Assembly (NCBI GenBank): GCA_963755755.1
Contig: CAVWLJ010000014.1
Span: forward strand, 124,001 to 188,000
DNA: 64,000 nucleotides
Origin: DATKNA01 sp963755755
GTDB taxonomy: Bacteria; Actinomycetota; Actinomycetes; Actinomycetales; Kineosporiaceae
Reading direction: 5' to 3'
The translations under genes were made by a program, and so were the position numbers. This document shows positions 45,067 to 53,182 of this stretch, in pieces. Position 1 is the first letter of the stretch. Each line of letters begins with the position of its first letter. A model generated the notes under the pieces. It was not told where the DNA came from and did not search any database. It saw only the letters and a list, made by a program, of their open reading frames with translations.

Positions 45067-45408
45067 TCAGGGGCGGCGGCCGGCCGATACGAACGTGAGG
45101 GCCTCTTCCGCGAGGGCGAGCCAGGTGTCGAGGTCGTCGTCCGCGACGACCACCCACTCCTTCATCGGCGTGCCCTTGCCCGCGTCGAAGGGCCGCCCCT
45201 CGCCCTTCGCGACGAGCTCGGCGACCCGGGACTTCGGGAGCTTGAGCACGAGCTCGTCGCGAGTGAGCATGGCGAAGATCGCGCCGCCGGCCTTCAGGGC
45301 GCCGGACCCGAAGCCTCGCCGCTCCCCGCCGGGCGGCGTCACCTCGGGGCGGCCGGTGAACTCGTCGACGAGCACCGCGAACCGCTCTGCCGGCGTCCCG
45401 TTCACCAT
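45067..45408 (-). CDS. TfoX N-terminal-domain family protein
   Basis: 113 aa from ATG 45408. It matches the TfoX/Sxy N-terminal or MmcQ-like fold: FGSGALKAGGAIFAMLTRDELVLKLPKSRVAELVAKGEG and FDAGKGTPMKEWVVV are characteristic. In proteobacteria TfoX regulates competence, but these short actinobacterial homologues are stand-alone and of unknown role. No DNA-binding motif is visible. It is 13 bp from the following gene on the same strand. Confidence 0.85.
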   Translation of the reverse strand: MVNGTPAERFAVLVDEFTGRPEVTPPGGERRGFGSGALKAGGAIFAMLTRDELVLKLPKSRVAELVAKGEGRPFDAGKGTPMKEWVVVADDDLDTWLALAEEALTFVSAGRRP

Positions 45409-45492
45409 GCCCGACCTCCGCCCCGGGGGCCCCGCGCCACCGTCCCGTGCCCGCAGGACGGACGCTAGCGGGGGCCACCGACACGGGAACGG

Positions 45493-45744
45493 TCAGGCGC
45501 CTTCCTGCACCTGGAAGATCTGGTCGGCGACGAGACCGTGCGCCTTGCGGTGCACGTCGGCCGCGACCTCCTGGCTCGGCGCCTCGACCAGGCAGAAGAT
45601 CTTGCCCTCGGTCTCGTCGACCCAGTACCGCAGGTAGTCGACGCCGTACTCGCCCTGCGTCGCCAGGTCGGCCTGGTGGGCCTTGGCGACGTCCTCCATC
45701 TTCACGCCGTCACCGACGTTGTGGATGTCGAGGAACAGAGGCAT
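45493..45744 (-). CDS. DUF4242-family small protein
   Basis: 83 aa from ATG 45744 (GAGTTC region upstream; the longer open frame is not protein-like). A ferredoxin-like fold: MPLFLDIHNVGDGVKMEDVAKAHQADL, then YLRYWVDETEGKIFCLVEAPSQEVAADVHRKAHG. The invariant-looking His and Cys/Glu in these segments suggest metal binding, as structures of related proteins have nickel. Function unknown. Single gene. Confidence 0.85.
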   Translation of the reverse strand: MPLFLDIHNVGDGVKMEDVAKAHQADLATQGEYGVDYLRYWVDETEGKIFCLVEAPSQEVAADVHRKAHGLVADQIFQVQEGA

Positions 45745-45888
45745 GTGAACTCCTTGATGTCGGGACGCCGGTTCCGGCGCCGCGCGAAATGCGAACGTCC
45801 TCAGCCTCGTGGCGCCGGGCGCTCCCCGGGATCGGCAGTCGTCACCCACATGACGCCGGGCGGTACCCAGATCTGTGCCCCCGCGGTG

Positions 45889-48492
45889 CTACCGATGGGC
45901 TCGTGCCGCCACCTGCGCGGCCTCCCCGCGCGAACCGACGCCGAGCTTGGCGAGAATCGCGGCGACGTGGTGCTCGACGGTGCGCCGGGACAGCACGAGG
46001 CGCTGCGCGATCTCTGCGTCGGTCAGACCATCGGAGAGCAGGTCGAGGACCTCGGCCTGCCGCCCGGTCAGCCCCTCCGGGTGCGCACGCGTCGACGCAC
46101 CGGGTCCGCGGGGTGCGGGCAGCCCACGGCCGCGCAGCAGGATCCGGACGCGAGCGGCGGCCGCTTCGGCGCCGAGATGCTGGAACCGGCCCAGCGCGGT
46201 GGTGAGATGCGCGGGGTCGCCGCTGCGGGCGAGCGCCATCGCCCCCTCGAAGGGACAGCCGAGGAGCTCCCACGCCTGGGCCGCTTCCACCCAGCGCCTC
46301 TCGCGTTCCAGCGCGTACGGGGGTGCGAGGGGTGGGCCCTCCAGCGGGGCGTCCGGGGGCATCCAGGTGGCGAGCATGCCGCGGAGCCACGGCGAATCGT
46401 CCGACGGCGTCGAGGCGAGGAGGTGCGCCGCCTCCCGCGAGGCCGCCGTGACGTCGCCCTGGAGCCACCCGATCTCGCAGCGGGTCAGCGCGACGGGGCC
46501 GAGCCGCTGGAGCTCACGCGACGTGCCGGCGAACTCCGCCGCCCGGTCGAGCGGCTCCTGCCAGCCGCCCTGTCCGGTGCGCGCGCGGGCGCGGGCGAGG
46601 ACGGTCAAGGGCAGGACCATGCTGATCGGCGCGACGTCCGGACGGCGGACCACGCCCTCGGCGTGACGCCGGGCACCGACGAGGTCACCCGTCTCGAGCA
46701 GCAGCAGCGCCTGCCAGCCCTCCAGGTACAGCCCCCAGGCGTCCAGGTCCCGCTCCATGCAGTACGGGATCCCGTCCTCGAAGTAGGTCCGCGCCGCCAC
46801 GTGGTCCCGCATGAGCACCGCGTTCGAGGCGAGGTTGCAGTACGCCCTCGCCACGTGCTCGTGCAGACCCGCCTCGAGCGCCTGCTCCAGGCTGCTCGTC
46901 AGCATCCGCCGGCCGACCTCGGCGTCCCCGGAGGACAGTTCGGCCGTGCCCAGGTTGTTCAGGAGATGGACGGCGACGTTCGTCCGGTCCGGGCCCTCCG
47001 GGAGCCGGTTGACGACGTCCATCGCGAGGTCGCCCCACCGCCGGGTCCCGTCGAGGTCGCCGCGCAGCATGCACAGCTGCGCGCGGTTGCTGTAGGCCAT
47101 GCCGAGATCCGGCGATCCGGTCGAGACGAGCGCGTCGACCGCGAGCGTCGCGTGCCGCTCGGCCTCCGCGCTCTGCCCGTTGAACCAGTTGAGCCGGGAC
47201 AGCCACCGGTGCGTCGCACCCACGCCGCGGATGTCGCCGCGGGCGGCGCGCAGCCGCAACTCCTCCTCGCGGGCGGCGAGCGCCTCGGGGATGCAGTCCG
47301 TGAGGTAGTACTCGTAACTCATCCGGCCGAGTAGGTCTGCGCGGCGCGCCTCGTCGAACGCGTCCGCGTGCCGCAGCAGGCGCTGGTACTGCTGCACCGC
47401 CTCGCGGTGGGCACCCAGCTCGGCGGCGCGCTCCGCCGCCGGCAGCGCCCAGCGGATCACGGCCTCGGCGTCGCCCGCCTCCTCGGCGTGGTGCGACAGC
47501 CGGGCGGGGTCGGCATCCGGCCGGTCCAGAAGCGCCGCGAGCACGCGACGGTGGACGGCGATCCGCCGGAACGCCGGCACCTGTTCGGCGACGGCCAGCC
47601 GGGCGAGCTCGTGACGGAACAGGACGACGCTGCCGTCCAGCCGCAGGACGTCGTGCGCGAGCGGCTCGTCGACGGGAGTCAGCTCGCCGTCGAGGAGCGC
47701 CTCGAGGAGGTCGAGCTCGACACGGGGGCCCGCGAGCGAGATGACCTCCACGACCTCGCGCCCGGCCGGCGACAGACGCGCGAGGCGGGCGAGCACCGCG
47801 TCGCGGACGCTCGTGGGCAGCCGCGGGCCGGCGGCGGCGAGGATCTCCGTGACGAAGAAGGCGTTGCCACCGGTCAGCGCGTACAGCTCGCCGACGTCGC
47901 CGTCGCCCTCCAGCCAGCCCTCGGCGTTCTCGGCCAGCGTGGAGACCGCGGCCGGGGAGAGCGCCCCGATGTCGAGTCGCCGGACGCCGGCGGCGGTGGC
48001 CGCCTCGCCGATGACGAGGCGCAGGCCGTGCTCGCGGGAGAGGTCCTCCGGCCGATAGGTGACGACGACCAGGGCGTGGCAGGTGTGGATCCGGCGGGCG
48101 AGGTGGCGGATCAGGTCGAGCGTCGCCTCGTCCGCCCAGTGCGCGTCCTCGATGACGAGCAGGTACGGCTCCGGCGTCGGCGGCGTCCGGAGTGCCGTCA
48201 CGAGCCGGGTGAAGACCTCGTGCCGTTCCGCGCCGGCCGGCCAGACGTCCGCGGGCAGCACGGGCAGCACGTCGAGCAGCGGCCCGAGCGGGGAGGGTGT
48301 CAGGGAACCGTCGCAGGCACCGAAGCCGGGGCGGATGCTCTGCGCCGCGTCCGCCACGAGCCGGCGGACGAACGTCGTCTTGCCGACCCCGGCCGGCCCG
48401 GCGACGAAGACGAGGCGGCCGGAACCGGCCGCGGCGTCGGCGAGATACGTCGCCATGCTCCGCAGCTGATGCTCGCGCTCGAGCAGGGCCAC
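45889..48492 (-). CDS. Large LuxR-family ATPase regulator (LAL/MalT type)
   Basis: 867 aa from GTG 48492. The AAA/STAND ATPase has Walker A GPAGVGKTTFVRRL near residue 35 and Walker B LLVIEDAHWADEATLDLI. Helical repeats (TPR-like) fill the middle ~500 residues. The C-terminal LuxR HTH is GLTGRQAEVLDLLSDGLTDAEIAQRLVLSRRTVEHHV. Such proteins bind a ligand through the repeats and activate transcription in an ATP-dependent manner, often of secondary metabolite or catabolic genes. The target is unclear. Divergent from the SOS-box small gene with only 73 bp between. Confidence 0.93.
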   Translation of the reverse strand: MALLEREHQLRSMATYLADAAAGSGRLVFVAGPAGVGKTTFVRRLVADAAQSIRPGFGACDGSLTPSPLGPLLDVLPVLPADVWPAGAERHEVFTRLVTALRTPPTPEPYLLVIEDAHWADEATLDLIRHLARRIHTCHALVVVTYRPEDLSREHGLRLVIGEAATAAGVRRLDIGALSPAAVSTLAENAEGWLEGDGDVGELYALTGGNAFFVTEILAAAGPRLPTSVRDAVLARLARLSPAGREVVEVISLAGPRVELDLLEALLDGELTPVDEPLAHDVLRLDGSVVLFRHELARLAVAEQVPAFRRIAVHRRVLAALLDRPDADPARLSHHAEEAGDAEAVIRWALPAAERAAELGAHREAVQQYQRLLRHADAFDEARRADLLGRMSYEYYLTDCIPEALAAREEELRLRAARGDIRGVGATHRWLSRLNWFNGQSAEAERHATLAVDALVSTGSPDLGMAYSNRAQLCMLRGDLDGTRRWGDLAMDVVNRLPEGPDRTNVAVHLLNNLGTAELSSGDAEVGRRMLTSSLEQALEAGLHEHVARAYCNLASNAVLMRDHVAARTYFEDGIPYCMERDLDAWGLYLEGWQALLLLETGDLVGARRHAEGVVRRPDVAPISMVLPLTVLARARARTGQGGWQEPLDRAAEFAGTSRELQRLGPVALTRCEIGWLQGDVTAASREAAHLLASTPSDDSPWLRGMLATWMPPDAPLEGPPLAPPYALERERRWVEAAQAWELLGCPFEGAMALARSGDPAHLTTALGRFQHLGAEAAAARVRILLRGRGLPAPRGPGASTRAHPEGLTGRQAEVLDLLSDGLTDAEIAQRLVLSRRTVEHHVAAILAKLGVGSRGEAAQVAARAHR

Positions 48493-48532
48493 CCGGTGAT
48501 CGTACGTCTGCGACCCCTCGGCGGTCGCTCTA

Positions 48533-48544
48533 GAACATCTGTTC
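48533..48544. promoter_or_regulatory. LexA (SOS) box before a small ORF
   Basis: GAACATCTGTTC fits GAAC-N4-GTTC exactly; the outer base on the right gives GTTCG. It lies 21 bases before ATG 48566. A -10-like CAGAAT (48554-48559) falls between, so the box covers the -35/spacer area, as in the dinB promoter. It might alternatively affect the divergent LuxR gene, whose start is 40 bp away. Confidence 0.7.
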
Positions 48545-48565
48545 GAATCGAGTCAGAATGAGGGC

Positions 48566-48877
48566 ATGGGGAGTGGCGGGTGGGGACGGCAGGAGGCGCG
48601 GCGCAGTGCCGACGCGTTCCGGGACGCGCATGCGGGCGAGCGCGCACGCGCCGCTCGCGCCGGGCAGCCGGTGGACGGGAACCGCGGGCGGATGCCTCCC
48701 CGGCACTGCTGGGTGACGGACCCGCCGACCGCTCCCGGGCGCTGGCCCGGCGTGGTCGTGGGATGGCGCAGCGTGGACGGCCGCTGGGAGGGGCGCGTCG
48801 TGGTGGTGGTCGGTACCGGCGCGGACGCCGGCGTGCTCGACCTGTGGCTCGGCGAGGAGCAGCTGGCGCCGGCGTGA
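48566..48877 (+). CDS. Small basic hypothetical protein, probably SOS-regulated (103 aa)
   Basis: Starts at ATG 48566, 6 bases after a -10-like hexamer, so probably leaderless. The N-terminal ~45 residues are basic and helical (RQEARRSADAFRDAHAGERARAARAG). The C-terminal half is a small beta domain with HCWVTDPPTAPGRWPGVVVGW and GRWEGRVVVVVGTG, ending EEQLAPA. I do not recognise a named family, although I believe similar sequences occur near damage-response polymerases in other actinomycetes (from memory, unverified). The perfect LexA box upstream makes a DNA-damage role plausible. Confidence 0.75.
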   Translation: MGSGGWGRQEARRSADAFRDAHAGERARAARAGQPVDGNRGRMPPRHCWVTDPPTAPGRWPGVVVGWRSVDGRWEGRVVVVVGTGADAGVLDLWLGEEQLAPA

Positions 48878-48885
48878 GGCGTGGT

Positions 48886-49482
48886 TCAGGTCGCCGGCCG
48901 GGCGGCCCGGCGCTGCCGCCACCGTTCCCGGAACCGCCGGATCCGTTGCAGGAGCAGCAGCACCAGGGTGGCGCCGGCGACGAGCAGGACGGCGGCGATG
49001 ACGGCGGCCGCGACGGGATGCAGGACCGACAGGCTGACGACGCCGGCGACCGTCACGTCCTCCCCCAGGCTGACCGCGATGTTGCTCGCCGGTTCCGGCG
49101 AGGTGTTCACGGCCGCGCGGATGCCGGCCTTGACGGAGTGGCTCGCCAGCGCGGTCAGACCGCCGGTGGCGCCCGCCGCGATCTGGTGGAGCGAGCCCGA
49201 CTGTCCGGCGATCAGGGCGGCGACCGTCGCCCCGATCACCGGACGGATGACCGTGTGGACGGCGTCCCAGACGGAGTCGACGTAGGGGATCTTGTCGGCG
49301 ACGAGCTCCACGACGAACAGCACGGCGGCCGCCAGGAGGACGTCGGTGCGTTCCAGACCGGGCGGCACCCCCTCGACGCCGAACACGCGGCCGGCGATGC
49401 CGAGGATGAGCACGACGGAGTACCCGCTGATGCCGCTGGCCCAGCCGGTGCTGAACGACCACGCGAGAACGTCCATGGTCAC
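48886..49482 (-). CDS. DUF4126 membrane protein
   Basis: 198 aa from GTG 49482, or 196 from ATG 49476. About five hydrophobic helices are visible (WASGISGYSVVLILGIAG, LLAAAVLFVVELVADKIPYVD, VIRPVIGATVAALIAG, and the C-terminal AAVIAAVLLVAGATLVLLLL). The motif VELVADKIPYVDSVWDAVHTVIRP and AAGATGGLTALASHSVKAG identify the DUF4126 family. The C terminus is highly basic and cytoplasmic. Function unknown. Its start overlaps the stop of the GNAT gene upstream, so they are co-translated. Confidence 0.9.
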   Translation of the reverse strand: MTMDVLAWSFSTGWASGISGYSVVLILGIAGRVFGVEGVPPGLERTDVLLAAAVLFVVELVADKIPYVDSVWDAVHTVIRPVIGATVAALIAGQSGSLHQIAAGATGGLTALASHSVKAGIRAAVNTSPEPASNIAVSLGEDVTVAGVVSLSVLHPVAAAVIAAVLLVAGATLVLLLLQRIRRFRERWRQRRAARPAT

Positions 49483-49937
49483 TCCAGTTTCAGCACGAGC
49501 AGCGGAACCGCGAGCTCGGGCGGCATGTCCGGGTCGGGCTCGAGCCTGCCCGCGACGACGAAGCCATGGCGCTCGAGCACCCGCCGGCTCGCCGCATTGG
49601 TCTCGGCGACGACGCCGTGCAGCGGCCGGCTGGTGTCGATCCGGAGGAACTCCCCGAGCGCCGCGGTGGCGATCCCTCGCCCCCAGAACTCCCGGCCGAG
49701 CCAGTACCCCACCTCGCGGACGCCGTTGCGGGGGAAGCTCAGGACCTGGCCGGCGACCGCGTCGCCCTCGACGATCGTCCGGAGAACGACGTCGGGGTCG
49801 GCAGTGATCCGTTCCAGGTGCGCGGCGTGCGCCTCGCGGTCGCGGGAGGCGAACGCCACCATGCGCGCCGACTCCGGGTCGGCCTGGTGCTCGTAGAACA
49901 CCGGGATGTCGGCCGGTTCCACCTGGCGCAGTCGCAC
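49479..49937 (-). CDS. GNAT-family N-acetyltransferase
   Basis: Transfers acetyl groups from acetyl-CoA, 152 aa from GTG 49937 (GAGGA upstream). Characteristic RimJ/RimL-type arrangement: VRLRQVEPADIPVFYEHQADPES at the N terminus, GYWLGREFWGRGIATAALGEFL (acetyl-CoA-binding R/GxGxA-like) in the centre and NAASRRVLERHGFVVAGRLEP near the end. Substrate unknown, perhaps a small molecule or protein N terminus. Upstream frame-extension residues are not protein-like. Forms a coupled pair with the DUF4126 gene. Confidence 0.9.
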   Translation of the reverse strand: MRLRQVEPADIPVFYEHQADPESARMVAFASRDREAHAAHLERITADPDVVLRTIVEGDAVAGQVLSFPRNGVREVGYWLGREFWGRGIATAALGEFLRIDTSRPLHGVVAETNAASRRVLERHGFVVAGRLEPDPDMPPELAVPLLVLKLE

Positions 49938-50046
49938 GCCGTCATCCTCACCCACGATCGCCGGACGTGGGGCGGAGCCGGACGGGGACCGCGGCGGGTA
50001 ATGTGCGACGCCGTCCGGGAGCGACGACAGCGAGGGAAGCGACACC

Positions 50047-50793
50047 GTGGCCGAGACGCTGGGCAGGACGGTCGTCGTCGTGCCGACGTACAACGAGCGC
50101 GAGAACCTGCCGGTCCTCGTCGAGCAGATCATGAACCTGGTGCGGGCGGGGGCGCTCACCGACGTCCACATCATCGTCGTGGACGACAACTCGCCCGACG
50201 GGACCGGCGACGCGGCGGAGAAGCTCGCCTCCACGTTCCCCGGGGTCGTCGGCGTCCTGCACCGGGCGGACAAGAACGGCCTCGGCCGCGCCTACGTCGC
50301 GGGCATGACGCGGGCGCTCGACGAGGGCGCCCAGGTCGTCGTCCAGATGGACGCCGACCTCTCCCACCCCGCCTCCGTGCTGCCGATCATGCTCGACACG
50401 CTGCGGTCGGCGCCTGCGGACGTCGTCCTCGGCTCGCGCTACGTCCCGGGCGGGTCGACGGCCAGCGCCTGGCCGTGGCACCGCAAGGCGCTCTCCGCGT
50501 GGGCGAACTTCTACGTCAACGCGATCCTGCGGCTGCACGTCCGCGACGCCACCGCGGGCTTCAAGGCGTGGCGGGCGTCGGCGCTGCGGACGATCGACCT
50601 CGGCTCGGTGCGCAGCGACGGCTACTCGTTCCAGGTCGAGCTCCTCCACCGGGCGGTGCAGCACGGGCTGACCGTCCGGGAGGTGCCGATCCGCTTCGAG
50701 GAGCGCGTCGCCGGGGCGTCGAAGATGAGCCTGCGCGTGCAGCTGGAATCCGCGGCGATGCCGTGGAAGCTCCGGTTCGGCAGGCGCCCGTAG
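50047..50793 (+). CDS. Polyprenol monophosphomannose synthase (GT2)
   Basis: 248 aa from GTG 50047. Transfers mannose from GDP-mannose to polyprenyl phosphate at the cytoplasmic face, giving the donor for envelope or glycoprotein mannosylation. Nucleotide motif VVVPTYNERENLPVLVEQI is at the N terminus, VVDDNSPDGTGD follows, and the metal-binding QMDADLSHP (D102 and D104) and DATAGFKAWR are typical of dolichol-phosphate mannose synthase. No C-terminal transmembrane segment is present; the acyltransferase domain found fused in some mycobacteria (Ppm1) is absent. In mycobacteria the homologue supplies LM/LAM synthesis. Confidence 0.93.
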   Translation: MAETLGRTVVVVPTYNERENLPVLVEQIMNLVRAGALTDVHIIVVDDNSPDGTGDAAEKLASTFPGVVGVLHRADKNGLGRAYVAGMTRALDEGAQVVVQMDADLSHPASVLPIMLDTLRSAPADVVLGSRYVPGGSTASAWPWHRKALSAWANFYVNAILRLHVRDATAGFKAWRASALRTIDLGSVRSDGYSFQVELLHRAVQHGLTVREVPIRFEERVAGASKMSLRVQLESAAMPWKLRFGRRP

Positions 50794-50837
50794 CCGCCGC
50801 GGACCGGCTGACGGGTGAGATGCGCCAGGCTGGGGGC

Positions 50838-51480
50838 ATGGACACCACCGACGCGCTCGCCGGCGCCACCGTCGTCACCGACCCCGACCGGCTCCGGTCG
50901 CTGGTGGGGGAGCCCGCGCCGCAGGCGGCGCGGAAGGTGCGGACCCGGCTCGAGGACGTCGATCGCGAGTGGATCGCCCTCTCCCCGTTCTGCCTGGTCG
51001 CGACCGCCGCCGCCGACGGCAGCTGCGACGTCTCGCCGAAGGGCGACCCCGCCGGATTGGCGCTCGTGCTCGACGACACCACGCTCGCCCTGCCGGAACG
51101 GCCCGGCAACCGGCGCGTCGACGGATTCCTCAACGTGCTCGCGAACCCGCACGTCGGGCTGCTCTTCCTGCTCCCCGGACGCACCGACACCCTCCGCGTC
51201 AACGGCCGCGCCTCCGTGGTCAGCGACGCGCCCTGGTTCGACCGCATGGTCGTCAAGGGGCACCGGCCCGCTGCTCGCCCTCGTCGTGCAGGTCGAGCAG
51301 GTCTTCTACCACTGCGGCAAGGCGTTCCTGCGGTCGCAGCTGTGGGAGCCGGAGACCTGGCAGCCGGACGCCGTGCCGTCACGGGCGCGCATCGCCAAGC
51401 GGTTCGAGCGCTCCGACCAGCCACTCGAGGAGATCGAGCGCTACTACGGCGCCGCCTACACCGAGCGCCTCTACCGCTGA
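50838..51480 (+). pseudogene. FMN-dependent PPOX-type flavoprotein (MSMEG_1061-like), one-base frameshift
   Basis: Start at ATG 50838. The split-barrel fold reads ALSPFCLVATAAADGSCDVSPKGDPAG, then RRVDGFLNVLANPHVGLLFL and RVNGRASVVS, all normal for pyridoxamine-phosphate-oxidase-like proteins. At about 51268-51270 a CCC run has one base too many. Removing it joins GHRP directly to LLALVVQVEQVFYHCGKAFLRS and the normal end at 51480, giving 213 aa. As it stands, the protein is cut after ~145 residues. Homologues use FMN (or F420) to process unknown substrates. The single homopolymer slip favours sequence error. Confidence 0.85.
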
Positions 51481-51489
51481 TCCGCCGCT

Positions 51490-51960
51490 CTACCCGGCGC
51501 GGACCAGTCCTCGCGCCACCGCCGCGGTGACGAGCCCGTAGGCGAGGTGCGGCACCACGTCCGAGATCCAGTCCGCGGGGCTCCACTGCCGCGGGTCGGT
51601 GATCCGAAGCACGGTCATCGGCCCGTTGGCGCCCGCCATCGCCACGGCTCCCACGAGGCCGGCGAGCACGGGCAGCGGCGGGTCGCGGCGCGCGAGCAGG
51701 CCGGCGAGGACGCCGACGCCGACGCCGGTCGCGATGCCGGTGAGCGGGCCGAGCCCGGCGAGCCGGTTCTGCCGGGTCGCGTCGTCGCCGGGCACCTCGA
51801 GCCCGGCGGTGTGGGCGAGCTTCTCCACGGTGTCCTCCGGCGTGGACGACGCCGGACGCCCGCGCCACGCCATGTCGAGGTAGGTGACGGCGTTGAGGGC
51901 GGTTGTCCCGGCCGCTCCCGCGGCCGCGCCTCGCACCGCGGCGGAGACGAAGGTCGTCAT
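51490..51960 (-). CDS. Small membrane protein of unknown function (156 aa)
   Basis: Starts at ATG 51960. Four hydrophobic stretches can be read: AAVRGAAAGAAGTTALNAVTYLDM, GLGPLTGIATGVGVGVLAGLLA, VLAGLVGAVAMAGANGPMTVL and VVPHLAYGLVTAAVARGLV. The pattern RGRPASSTPEDTVEKLAHTAGLEVPG between helices looks conserved, as does the WSPADWISDVVPHLAYG end. No named family is recognised. Likely integral membrane protein; neighbours give no clear context. Confidence 0.75.
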   Translation of the reverse strand: MTTFVSAAVRGAAAGAAGTTALNAVTYLDMAWRGRPASSTPEDTVEKLAHTAGLEVPGDDATRQNRLAGLGPLTGIATGVGVGVLAGLLARRDPPLPVLAGLVGAVAMAGANGPMTVLRITDPRQWSPADWISDVVPHLAYGLVTAAVARGLVRAG

Positions 51961-51989
51961 GCCGGCGCCGTTACCCGCTGATCGTCCGG

Positions 51990-52322
51990 CTACACGCTGC
52001 CGGGATCCACCGGCGGTCGGGAGGCGGCGTCCGGCGACAGCGCCGGCTCGAGTTCGGCCAGCACGGCCAGCACCTCGCCGACCCGGTGCGGTTGCTCGAC
52101 GGGGTGGCGCAGCGGCAGGTCGTCCCGGACCCGGTACCGGTTGCGCCGGCCGTCGCGGGACCTCTCGACGTACCCCGCGTCGACGAGGTCGGCGACGATC
52201 CGCTGGGCGGCGCGCTCCGTGATCCCGACGCGAAGCGCGAGGTCGCGGACGCGGATCTCCGGGTCCCGCGCGATGCAGAGCAGAACGTGGGCGTGGTTGG
52301 TGAAGAAGGTCCAGTCCGCCAC
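51990..52322 (-). CDS. MarR/ArsR-type winged-helix regulator
   Basis: 110 aa from GTG 52322. Almost all winged helix: WTFFTNHAHVLLCIARDPEIRVRDLALRVGITERAAQRIVADLVDAGYVERSRDGRRNRYRV contains the recognition helix and wing. The C-terminal helix (VGEVLAVLAELE) serves dimerisation. No cysteine or metal site is present, so it is not an ArsR metal sensor. It lies 29 bp upstream of the small membrane gene on the same strand and probably co-regulates it. Confidence 0.82.
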   Translation of the reverse strand: MADWTFFTNHAHVLLCIARDPEIRVRDLALRVGITERAAQRIVADLVDAGYVERSRDGRRNRYRVRDDLPLRHPVEQPHRVGEVLAVLAELEPALSPDAASRPPVDPGSV

Positions 52323-52366
52323 GCGAATCAGCGTAGGCGGGCTCGACCGCGGCGGCGTCGACGTCG

Positions 52367-53164
52367 TCAGGACCGAGGGACTCCACGGCTTCGCCGAGGC
52401 CCTCGGCTCCTCGCTGGGGCAGGGTCAGGAGATCCCAGCGAGGCGAGCTGGGCCTGCGTGACGAACAACGCGTCCCGCAGGCCCGGTCCGTCGACCAGGG
52501 CGCCGCGCAGGTCCGCCCCGGTGAGGTCGGCCAGGCCCAGGTCCGCACCCCGCAGGTCCGCGCCGACGAGCACCGCGCCCCGCAGGTTCGCGCCGCGCAG
52601 GTCCTGACCGCGCAGATCCGCGCCGACCAGAACCGCGCCCCGCAGCTCCCGGCGTCCGGCGACGCCCGCGCGGGCGAGCTCGCTCGCCCGCTGCAGCAGC
52701 GGGTTGACCCGGCCTCGGTGGCCGTCGACGTCGAGGTGGGCCAACTCCCCGGGGGCGGCGCCCGCCAGTTCGTCCGTTTCGGCGAAGGCGGCGCGCAGCT
52801 CATCGTGCACCGGTGCGGCGGCCGGCAGGTCGAGCGCGGCGGCGACGTACCAGAGCAGCTCGTGCAGTGCCCGGACGGTCTCGAAGACCGCGAGGACGTC
52901 CGGCGCCACTCGCCAGTCGGCACCCGCGAACGTCTCCTGCGTCAGCCGCTGCCCCGCTCCGAAGCAGTCGTAGACGGTGCAGCCGCGGAAGCCTCGCTCG
53001 GGCAGCCGCGCGTGGATCTCGCATCGGAAGTCCGACTGCAGGTGCGGGCACGGCCGGCCGGCGGGCTTGTCGAGGGCGAAGTCCGCCGACCGCGCGAACG
53101 CCGGCGCCACGCAGCAGAGGCCGGTGCAGCGGGAGCAGTCGGCCCGTAGCTCGCGGCCCGTCAC
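52367..53164 (-). CDS. Pentapeptide-repeat protein with Cys-rich N-terminal domain
   Basis: 265 aa from GTG 53164. The N-terminal ~65 residues carry many Cys in DCSRCTGLCCVA, RPCPHLQSDFRCEIH and RGCTVYDCFG, a probable metal site like YkgJ-type proteins. A helical middle follows. The C-terminal part has tandem A(D/N)LRG repeats (LRGAVLVGADLRGQDLRGAN and onward), forming a right-handed beta helix; some such proteins mimic DNA and protect gyrase. The last ~30 residues become Pro/Arg/Ser-rich, and homologues end differently, so a late frameshift near 52440 is suspected. Role unknown. Confidence 0.82.
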   Translation of the reverse strand: MTGRELRADCSRCTGLCCVAPAFARSADFALDKPAGRPCPHLQSDFRCEIHARLPERGFRGCTVYDCFGAGQRLTQETFAGADWRVAPDVLAVFETVRALHELLWYVAAALDLPAAAPVHDELRAAFAETDELAGAAPGELAHLDVDGHRGRVNPLLQRASELARAGVAGRRELRGAVLVGADLRGQDLRGANLRGAVLVGADLRGADLGLADLTGADLRGALVDGPGLRDALFVTQAQLASLGSPDPAPARSRGPRRSRGVPRS

Positions 53165-53182
53165 GGATGCCAGCCTAGGTCG

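Noticed and set aside
42465..45098. An 877-codon plus-strand frame spanning kinase end, ApbE and SDR.
   Set aside because: It crosses three genes in the wrong frame; Pro/Arg/Ser-rich nonsense.
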